Source of the DNA: Pithys albifrons albifrons
Taxonomy: Eukaryota > Chordata > Aves > Passeriformes > Thamnophilidae
Reading direction: 5' to 3'
Assembly: GCF_047495875.1 (NCBI RefSeq)
Contig: NC_092459.1
Span: 91,001,560 to 91,065,559 of the forward strand
Length of the DNA stretch: 64,000 nucleotides
The notes under the pieces were generated by a model. It was not told the DNA's origin. It ran no database searches and saw only the letters and a list, made by a program, of their open reading frames with translations. Positions 54,240-64,000 of this stretch are shown one piece after another (within the stretch, counting starts at the first letter, position 1; each line of letters opens with the position of its first letter). The position numbers and the translations under genes are program-made.

Positions 54240-55619
54240 GGTATTTAACTACTGTATTTATACAGGTTTTGATTGGCAGTTCTGTTATTAACCTCATAAA
54301 AACACAGCAACGTAAACTAGTAAGAATGTTTATTCTAGCACTTCTATCTGAAGGAAAATGAAAACCAAGATATAGTGGCATATTCTTAGTTCCTTTTAAG
54401 TATTTATTTTAGGTCTGTGTAGCATAAAAGAATGTTTTTTCAAGTCAGTGAACTTAAACTATTTTGCTTACTGTTCTGGGATTTATGTATTTTCTATATC
54501 CTAACAACCCAAATGTTAGGTTTGTTGAAGGTACAGATCACCACCTCTTTATTAAAGGTGTAAACCCCAATCTTCATAATGATTCTTCTTTCCCCTTCAG
54601 AGTGTTTTTTATTTCATGTGGGGGAAAAAGGAAACTTGAATTGTTTTTTGTAACTAATCTAATGAGGTTACAGAAAAGTTGTGCCTTAGTGTCACTGAAG
54701 AGCTGTCCTGTATCATGTTTGGTCTAGAAACACAAGTAGCAATACTCTTCTATATCCTTCCTCTTTGTCTTACTAGCCAATGTATTACAGCAGGTTTTTT
54801 ATAGTTGTTCTTTTACAGGGCTTCTTCATGTCTTTCCAAGCCTCCCACAAAATTACTTGGCTATTTTGTCTTCCATGACAGTTCTAAAATTCTTATATGC
54901 ATGTGAAATGTTCTCTTGACAGCAGTTTGTCATGAGTCCTGAGACAGTTATGTGATTTCAGGAATTTAACTCATACCTATGTTCTTCAAAATAAAATTAT
55001 CTGAAGCAAATTAAAATTTATATATAATCTCTATTTCTAAAGGAACTTGCCTGTTGCTATTGTCTCTCTCTCTTAATAAAAAAAATACTGGTGATTCTCT
55101 GGTTGTTCTCCAGAGGGACTGCTAATCAAGAGCCTTCATAAATATATATTTCTTTCTGAATTAAACAACATTTTAAGTGGTTATTTTTATTTTACATCGT
55201 GGTATTTTTTAAATACTAGTATGTGGTGTGGTAAAAAATACTTTGTGGTGAATTGAAGACTTAAGTTACTAACTAAAAATGTGTTAAATCTCAAGAATTT
55301 TGTTTTTCAGAGCAGGAACTGCTGTAATTGCAGTAGCTAGTGATAGTCAGCAAATACAAGAAAAACATTAATCTGTTTAGAAGACAAGGTTAAAACCATG
55401 GTGCCAGAGTGGGAAGTGTCTACATGGAACCATACAAACTGTAAAAGGATCTCTTTATTCTGTTTCCTGGATTCTCATTTCAAAGAGTGACTGCTAGCAA
55501 TACAGGTCAGCAGTGTCTTTGGATGAGTTAAAGCCTGTAAGGATGGTCATTTCATGACCACTCTGAGTAGTATTTTCAAATGCTTCATTCCCCTTGCTGC
55601 CCAGTTTAAAACTTCCAAG

Positions 55620-56380
55620 CTATGGTTTGTGACCATTAGTCCTTTCTGTACCATCTGCAAGTACTACAAGAAGATTCTTTCAAGTGGCTGTAGGTTGCTG
55701 TTAGATCTATGCTGGACCTCCCCTTTGTCAAACAGAGCAAACCTGGGTCCTTCAGCATCTTCTTACAGGACCTGAGCAGCTGTTTGCTGGACCCTGTCCT
55801 GTGTGTTCTAATCTCTTCTGAACCTGACAACCCAGGTGGATGGAGGACTCCATGTGCAGCCTCTCTGCTTGAGCCACTGCTGCCTTTGCCCTGATGAGCG
55901 TAGTCCAGTATGTCATTTGTCCTGTTTGCAGTGAGGATGTGCCATTGGCTCTTACTGAGCTTGGCACCCACTGTAACCCCTATGGTTTTTTTTCCCATGG
56001 CACTGTTGGTGTCTGAGCCAGTTTGTTATTAGCCTGTCCTGATGCTCAGGATTACTTAGCCAGGTGCAAAATGTTGTGTTTCTCCTTGTTGAACTGCAGG
56101 AGGTTTCTGCTAGCCCAAGCCCCACAGTTTCTCAAGGTCTGTCTAGACTGAACTTCTCTTGTTTGGTGTTTCATCCACTCCCCCCAGTTCAGTGCTGTCT
56201 GCAGACCTGCAGAGTGTGCTTTTTATCTCATCAACCAAGTTGCTGATAAAAATGTCGAGGGGTGTGGTGGCCTCAGACTTAACCTGTGGAGTGTCCCTCT
56301 GGTTACCAGCCAACAACCAAACACTGAACCACTGATACCTGTTGAGCCTGGTGGTCCAGCCCAAATCCTTTGTTTATCCA
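55620..56380 (-). mobile_element. Old CR1 LINE fragment (ORF2 part), antisense
   Basis: On the minus strand, 56143-56364 still reads DIFISNLVDEIKSTLCRSAD and GGVDETP, matching the CR1 reverse transcriptase segment (FINDLDEGTECTLSKFADDT then GGVADTP). Further along, GTTCAACAAGGAGAAACACA and TTTTGCACCTGGCTAAG match the following 'FNKGKC..LHLG' part, and the copy continues weakly to about 55620. It is an internal, heavily decayed portion of ORF2, much older than the CR1 in intron 9, with frameshifts and stops. Confidence 0.75.
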
Positions 56381-59300
56381 AGCTGTACTGCCTCAGTTTC
56401 CAAATGAGAAATCTGAGCCAAGCTGAGCCTGTTTGGCAAGTACAGCATTTTTTAGTCCTTTTAAAAGTTTTTTCCTGAATGAAAATTTAGTTTAACTGCT
56501 TTCCCTAGGAAATAAGAACAGATTCCAATGCTCACTGGACTCTTGGATTCTCTGTGCATTTAAGAAGAAGTTTGTTTAAATTGGTTTCTTAGGTTGATTT
56601 CTGTTACTTGTTTTTATACATGAAACTGGCAAGTTGGAGCCTTTCACTAGCATGTACACTGTCTTCCCAAACTCCATTTAAGGTACTTGCCTTAGAGTGC
56701 GAACATTTCCTCGAGCTGGCAATAACGGGACCATTTTAGGATAAATGTAAGATTCTGTTTCTCTTTTCTCAAGTGAAGTGAAACCTGCAGTTCTTTTGGA
56801 GGTTTTTGATTTTCAAGAAAATGTTCTTCCTTTCAGAAAATGCACTGCAGACTTCAATTTGGTTTAAAAAGGAGTGAAATACAAGCTAGTTTTTAAGGGT
56901 GATGACTGAGTGCCTGGCACTTCTGAAAGGAAGTTCTAGAAATTTTCTGTACTCATCCAGTGTGCATTTTGGAATTTGCTTACACACAGTCGTGGCCTGA
57001 TTGATGACATCAAGGGTGAGATTTGAAAACTACAGCCTGATAGTCTTTATATAACTCTTATCAGCAACAGTTCAGTAGCAGTGGAACTGCATGTGTTTAA
57101 GAAAGGTTTGGAATTTCCATGCGGATCTGCATGTCACAAAATCATGGGAGCACATGACAGTAAGGGTCCTGCTGGTATATTGACTCAGTTCTTTTCATAA
57201 ACAAGCTTGCTCTGCTGTTCCTTTTATAAACTGATCAAGTCTCATCTTAAAAGCAGTTTGGTCTTCCCCACTCTTTCTGCAGGAAGACTCCCTGAATGCC
57301 ACCTTCCCAAGTAAAACTTCTCAAGAATCTCTCTGCTTTGATCATTAGAAACATAACTGGCAATGTGTATTTATTAATGGCCATTTAATGCTAGTTTTTT
57401 ATTACTCCAGAATCATCCCTAATTTTAAATAGTTATTTTCCTCCTAATGCTTTTCTTGAGGTATTTGTGGGTGTCAGTCATATATCCACTCTGTGTTAAT
57501 TTTGTCAGACAAAACAATTTGAAGTTTTAAATCTTCACTCACCAAATTTGCTTTCTATACCCTGGGTAACAAGAGCAGCTTTTTTTAAGTCTGTCTTATC
57601 TTGAAGTTACCTCTGATTTATTCCAGCTTACATATTGCCTGGTTTTGGAGAGTGGCATTTGTACTTCCTTGTATCAGAGTTGATATATTGCAGAACAACA
57701 TTTGCCCTTTGTCTTTTTCCTCTTGAGGTACCAACTAATATGCTTGGATATTTTTGTTGTTTCCAGCTGATGAGCTCCTAATTTGTAATCCATTTTTAAT
57801 TAGTCCTTGTATATACAATGTTTTTATTTGCTGTTAATTTTGCATCATGGTATTCTGGTCCTCAGGATGTCCAGTTTTCTTTCACAGTATTTGAATCTTC
57901 TCTCTCAACAGACAGTGCCTCATAACTTTTGTTTCATTGGAGGATTTGCATCAGCACACTCCTGACTCTCCCATTCTGGTCTTTAAGTATAACAATGTAG
58001 GTCCCAACAATCAATTAGAACACCAGAAACTGATTCGAAACATGTTCTTTTGGGATCTTTTGTTAAGTCCTGTTCCTTCTCTAATTTAGCCATATTATCT
58101 AATAGCATACCATAATTACAGTGTGTTAGTATTTTACTGTCACTCATAGAGATTACACTGGAGTTTAATCTGTTAAACCAAAACTGTAGTTTCACACTGG
58201 ACCTCATGTAGACTTTTCCTGAGACTGTTGTAGGATGTTGTTTGCTTCCTGCTGTGTTCTCTGTCTCACAGGAAGCCCAAGGGTTTTTCAGCTGTGAAGG
58301 AAGCACATGAGAACTGGATCTCTGCTCCAAGATGGAGCTGACCTGCTTTTTACTTTGAAGCAAGTTTTAAGTGTAAAAACTGCAGCTTTCAAACACTTCA
58401 TTTGTTGGAATAACATTAAGGAAACTTGCAGGTTCAGGACTGTTCTATTTCCTTTGTCTAGGAATATTCTTACTGTTCTTGAGTAAGGTATAGCTCACGT
58501 TGGCACAATCTAGTTTCTAGTAGTTTTGCATGTTGCACCTCATTCCATTTTATCTTATTCCCCTATCTTAACTGTTCTCTTTTTCAAGTTTATTTTTTCC
58601 CTCAATTTTCATGTATTTTGAGGTCAGAAAAAGGATCTGTAGTTTTATGAATCATTCTCCTTACTAGCACTTTTGAATAATTTAAAATGTTACATATTTC
58701 TGTCCTTAGTTGTATAGTATTATGCTGTCCTGCTGTGTTCTAAAATCCAAGTTGAAAAATTATTCTTTGAGTTTTTCTTCCCCTGCAATAAGAATATTTT
58801 CTTCTTTCTGGAGCTTTATTGCTATTAGTTGTTCTGTAACAACATGCAGCTGATTGTCATGTACTTAAGTCCTATTTAAGGAGCAAAAATTTAATGTAAT
58901 TCTTACAACATATCTGAATTAGCTTTGTTCTTTACTATAACCTCAGCATAAGTCATCGTGCCATACCTTTTTTCTTGGTCTTTTTGTAGTTGGAAAAAAT
59001 CTTTTTCCATTTAATTTAGGGTTATGCTTCTGAAATAATTCTTTGTTAATAGGGAAATATGCTTCATATATTTTGGGACAGCATCTAACTACTTAAATGG
59101 TAAGGGTCAGGGAAAGAGCATAAATGTTAAAATAGGTGACTAAAAAACTAGTCTAGTCAGCCTAGTTAAGTTGCATTGTTGGATTTTTTTCATAATTCAA
59201 TGAAATCAGAAGCAAATATATGAAATGTGTGTTATCTGTATAAATCTGTCATTTTGAATGGCAGTTTTGCCAAATTCTGTCCTGGTTTTCAGTTCTTCCA

Positions 59301-62300
59301 ACAGCAATTGTCCTTGCAGTGCAAGGAGTAAGTAGGATTCTGTTTCTGCATTACTGCTCTTTAACATAAAGGATTATCTGACATATCGTGGTTAATGATT
59401 CCAGCATAAGGATTGGCATAACACAAGTAGATTTTACAGGAGACAATATTTTTATAATTCCAGTAAAAGCGTTCTTGGTCTTATCTCTCTATCATGTCTA
59501 TATTGTTTTACATTCCAGTTCTATTTTTAATTTTTAAATACAACATTTTTTCCCCTGTCAAATGTCTGACCATGCTTGCATCATCTGACTTGAGATGTTA
59601 GCAATATTTATGGTGAAAAAGAGCACTAGAGACCCTTGCTGTCCTCAAATCTCACCTATGCTATACTCAAATATGAACATATTTACTGCAAATGTTCCTT
59701 AACCTATCAGTTACTAAAACCAGCCCACAAGGTTATAAAGCTTTGTTCTTCTGAAGAATAAATGAAAGAACAGAAGCAGGTAATCTTTGACACATGTCGC
59801 AGTAAAATGATACATATGCCCCAGTGTCACAGCAGAATTTTAATCTCCTCGAGTGTTCTTTTTAAGTGTACAGCACAGCTTTAAAAAGAGCACTGCGGCC
59901 TCCGTGATTTTATTCTTAAATATATTTTATATGCAGTTAAAAAGTCCACACACTCGCTATGCATAAAGATTAAATATTTATTTGGAAAGACAATAGTTCT
60001 ATAAACATGGATGCTACCCCTTGCATTATGTAGCATCAAGTTGCTACTGAGACAAACATATAATGAGTGGAGATGTCACAGGTTTCAGCAGCATTTATGA
60101 ATTTGGTTCTAGAAGTTTGGTGGTAATTAATATTTCCACAAGCAAAGCAGATGAAATGAAAACTTTTAAGTACATGATTTTTACCTTAGTTTAAGCCACC
60201 CCAGGTTTTATTCTGAAAAGTGATAAAGACGAAGAACTGGTTCTAAATGAATGGAAGAACTGCTGACAGTCAAGTATAATAAGGGCTTCTGGGTTAAGGT
60301 TATTTTTCAGAAAAAATTAAACTGATTTTTGCATATTTTCTGAAGAAGTTTAATCAACACTTTAAGCATGATATATAGTTTACATAGACTTTTCTCTGAA
60401 GTTTTATAGATTTGCACTCTGCTTTGAGTTACTTATTTTTTTTAATTATATCACTAGTTTCTGTTTCTTGGAACTTAACTGTGATTCACTCTTGTCTTCT
60501 GAGTGCCTTTTGGTAGCAATTAAATTCTAACCTTGGTAACATCACATGCCTTCAAAATAACTTCTTGCCAATTTATATGAACTCTATATTCTTTGAAAGA
60601 TTTATGTTTTCCCTACCTTTGTCTGCTCTGGAGTCTATTTAAGAGGGAGAGCTGGACTTGGGGAGATGCAGAGAATTGCTGGGGGTGGTGGATGTTGCTC
60701 GATTCTGTATGGCATGGCACAGGAGATACCTCTGTAATACTGTGTTTTGTTAATGGAACATCTTTCCAGGTGGGAAACCTGAGTGAAAATGGAAAAGAAA
60801 CTTGTGTCTCTCTACATAAACACTCTTTGTGAGACTTTCTTCTGAGTGCTAAAACATAACTGCTGTCTCTAGCCATGAAAATGAAACCTTTGGTGAATGG
60901 GCTGTACTGTAATACAGTTATCTGGCTTTTCTACAGAATTGCTTGCATATGAAAAAGCATTAATATTGTTAAATTGCAAAGTATCTGAGATGGAAATATT
61001 GCATTTTCCCATCTATGTACTGCAGTATTCTGCATGTATACAGTTTTACAGATCATTTTTGCAATTGAATTTAGGAGAATATGAGTGCTCCCATTAGTTT
61101 ATCTCTCAGCCTTTCTACATCAAGCATAATTTTAAATGTGTACTTGAATGACATTTTACATCAGGGAGACAGATTTTATTGTAAGCATCATCAGCCCACT
61201 GATAACTTCTCTGGTTTCATTACCATACTTCTTCTTTCAGCAAATAACCTTCCACTAGTTCATTGTTTAGGTCTCAGTAATCCCATTTGAAATTCTGGAT
61301 TGTGAAATTTTGCTATTTTGAGTTCCTAACTGGAAAAAGGAAAATACTATTACAGAGTCTGTGGTTTAAAATACTGTTAAAGATGAGTTCTGAAAGAATA
61401 TAAAAATAGTTTCAGCTAGACATGGGGGAAAAATACTGGTATCTAAAGGCTCTTCTCAGTTATTTCTCCTATAAACACATTGTAGAGTGAGTCAATGTAA
61501 ATGTTGTGATCTGCAAAATGTTTGGCTTAAAAATTTAATTATGGTAGCTCTGTTTCCAAACATCTGTTTGAACTATGTCAGTGATTAATAGAAAGATAGT
61601 TATCTATACTTTTAATTTAAACCCTGTCAGATGTATTTTAGAATAGGAGGAAAAAGTTTGTTTCATGAAAACTGTTAGCAGTGGCTTTTGGGTTTAGTCC
61701 ACTTTTATTTGGTATATTCTGTTATAGGTATGTTAGGAACTTACCTCCTTTTAAAGATATGAATAGCTTATTAGTTGTAAAATCTAACTCACATGTGTGT
61801 GTATATGTACATGCATGAATCTGTGTATATCAGTTAATGTGCCAGAGACATACTTTAAAGTGTTGGTATTCATTTTTCAAAGGAGTACTTTTGTGATGAA
61901 ATCAATAGAAAAAAGTGTCCTGAACATTTTTGAAAAGCAGAATCATTACTTTTTTTGTGGTTCAGTTATGGTACACAAATACTTGTGTGTATCTAATAAC
62001 ATGTACATGTTTCCAGGGGGAAACATGTGGTCAGTATTCAATAACGAAACAACTAAATACTTCTGTTTTATTCTGTCTCACTATTTTGCTTATTCACTGT
62101 TGCACATCACCCTGCCTTGTCAGCCTCAAGTAGTGGATTCACACTTAAATCAGTGCTCTGTATTTTTCAAGCACCTCTGCATTTTGCAGTGCTTCTGCTA
62201 ATGTGTAGTCTTTCTTGTTTCCTCTCTGAACTGGAGGACCTGTAACAATCTAGTCAGACAGCTGTGTCTCTCTTTTTCTGAAAGTGCCTGTGGACATCTT

Positions 62301-64000
62301 TTCTGCAGCTACTGCTGATTAATGGTTTTGATTAGGCTGCCTTGTCCCCTCATGTAAGCTGTGGAGTAGTAAACCAAGTGGGAGAGTATGTAAGTTACCC
62401 ACTTCAGTAGTTACAGTTTTCTTTTCCTGTCAAAAACATTCATGATCCATGTGAATTACAAAGAATTTTGAGACCTTTTAAGGATGTTCAATTCTGTTAT
62501 TTAATATTGATTAAAATATGGCTGCTGAATTTTTAATGCATAAAAATGGACCTGTTAAAAGTACTTGTGTGAGATGCTACTGGTACATAGTCCTCTCTTA
62601 AACCTCTAACCAGTGGCCATCCATTCAATGAGAATCTTAACCCCACTTCTGCATTTGCTTGATGAAGTCTGTGACGTAAGAGATGGAGGTGTTGCAGCAT
62701 TTTTGGATAAAATTTTTTTCTTTTTTTACTGAGTTCCTAATGTTTTACATATGGGCTGTATTACTGGATATACTTAGATCTTAGGTTTTGTGCTGTTTCT
62801 GGTTTTGCATCTTCAGTTTGCTAGGAATTGTATGTGCAAAAATTTGAAGTTGTTCTCAAGAAGGTATTAGAAGAAATTACATGAGCTTCTTCTGCTTAAT
62901 AACCAGTGATTATCAGTATTCATGTCTTTTAACTGCCCTCATTAATGCTTCAGTTTATATTCATTCACGGTTTGAATGCTTCCATCTAATTTTTTAACTG
63001 AAGTCTGTTTTGTAGCTATAACAGCTACTGCAGATTCCTTTAATGTGTTTTTAGTTATAGCAACTCCCTATATTGTGTATATATATTCACAGAATTGTTC
63101 TTACGTGCCTGAAGAAAGTTTCCTGTACCTCTTTGAACATTTGTTTCCATCTAGTAATCTGTTTTTGCTATGTTTATTCTGTGACCTGTGGCTAAGGCAT
63201 GTTGTGTTAGCTGAGTGCTGGAAGTAGCTGTGCTGATGCTTGCCATGTGCTCATTTACTCGTGTGGGATTTTTGTCTGCTTATTTTTGCACACATTCAAT
63301 CTTGCCATCTCATTGTTTTATTTCCTAGACCTGGGTTTGCCTGCTTGTTGTAAGCTTTGTATTGAAGACATGCTAAAAATGTACTTATTTTTCTTGGTTG
63401 ATCTTGTGGCAAGCAGACTCTGCAGTTGGCTTCCTTCTTCTTAATGCATGGCTTTTATTTATTTTTCAAGGCAGTCTGTTTTTTCTGCATAGCATATATG
63501 TCTCATTAGAACCTCCCCACTGTAACATTCAAGTGGTTCTTGCTTAGGTGATGCTGATTGGTTTCCTATAAACCATGTAGCCATTCTTTATCCTATCCAA
63601 AGATTAAGACAAATAGAAAGAAACACAGAAAGTTTCTACTTACCACCTTTTAGCTTGGATTGATTTGCTGTTGCATCTTGAACTGTGCCAACTTACAAAT
63701 TCTGACTAGGGATGGGTTCATTAGGTATTTGTGCACTGTTCTGTATTGACTGTGGTTGCTTCATCTACACAAGCAAAAATGTGGCCTGTGAACGTCACCC
63801 CTGCCATGTGCTGGAAGCAGCACTGTATAAAGAGGGTTAGTAGAAGGTCAGATTCTTCTACTGCTGCATTTTACAAATCTTCTGTTAGTTACTATTCTGA
63901 GATGCTGTTTAGTGTCAGTAAATTATGATCATCTGTTAGTGCACGCCTATTAAGTATATTTTATTAGCTATTTAGTACGTGAGCCATTCTGAGGCAAGTG

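Larger units (their letters stand above)
46422..64000. other. THADA: THADA intron 25, at least 17.6 kb, open at right edge
   Basis: No further THADA exon was found; the C-terminal third of the protein must lie to the right. Contents recognised: CR1 fragments at 49537-49870 and 55620-56380, an exon-like segment at 54084-54239, a TG/TA microsatellite at 48980-49014 and another AT/GT-rich one near 50380-50420. A GC-richer patch at about 48360-48500 has no assigned origin. The rest, including 56.4-64.0 kb, is AT-rich with chance ORFs (for example 57983-58363 minus and 61797-62201 plus), possibly including decayed repeats that I cannot name. Confidence 0.7.

Noticed and set aside
57983..58363. 126-codon minus-strand ORF
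   Set aside because: No domain, no splice or promoter context. It lies in old AT-rich intron sequence and a length like this can arise by chance in a 64 kb window.
61797..62201. 134-codon plus-strand ORF
   Set aside because: Cys/Phe/Tyr-rich translation typical of T-rich intron DNA. No exon signals and no recognised family.
46422..64000. Remaining THADA exons (the segment starting MTGREFF in human)
   Set aside because: I looked for the next exon and found no matching frame with splice sites in this stretch.
1..64000. CRISPR arrays, bacterial operons, integrons or phage modules
   Set aside because: The sequence is a vertebrate intron-containing gene with CR1 repeats. Nothing prokaryotic is present.

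Overview
The window is vertebrate nuclear DNA, almost certainly from a bird. The repeats I recognise are nearly all CR1 LINE fragments of the avian type, several ending in the usual ATTCTATG-like 3' tail. Repeat load is low, and the only SINE-like or RNA-derived pieces are old and degraded. I cannot place the species below class; nothing excludes a passerine.

The main content is one gene on the + strand: THADA (the vertebrate counterpart of yeast Trm732, partner of the tRNA 2'-O-methyltransferase FTSJ1). I could place 25 coding exons by hand from the ATG at 12252 to a donor after 46421. They join in frame with consistent phases and encode 1269 residues plus two bases. The human protein is about 1950 residues, so the last third lies beyond the right edge. 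The final 17.6 kb of the window is one intron in which I found none of the remaining exons.

Layout: 1-3390 is AT-rich DNA with one unassigned minus-strand exon-like ORF (2106-2304). 3395-4215 is a CpG island holding a 36-38 bp minisatellite. From the conserved human gene order this could be the promoter of the divergent neighbour PLEKHH2, but no PLEKHH2 coding exon is visible. 4250-9186 is intergenic, with an odd CpG-containing open block at 5216-5973. 9187-10492 carries two CR1 copies in opposite orientation, followed by a tRNA-Gln pseudogene and a 5S rRNA fragment side by side (10522-10670). 10895-11300 is the CpG island that probably forms the THADA promoter and untranslated first exon. 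12228-46421 holds the THADA coding exons: the first 20 are compact (12-30 kb), then introns of 4.8, 6.9 and 2.7 kb separate the exons of the conserved DUF2428 core. 46422-64000 is the long open-ended intron with two CR1 fragments and one orphan exon-like segment.

The most interesting leads are an in-frame alternative terminal exon of THADA (43571-43708), an exon-like 156-base segment deep in the last intron (54084-54239), the tRNA-Gln/5S pair, a GC-AG intron in THADA, a perfect 66-bp tandem duplication, a CTCF-like site in intron 19, and the unassigned open block at 5.2-6.0 kb. I found no evidence of a new multi-gene system.
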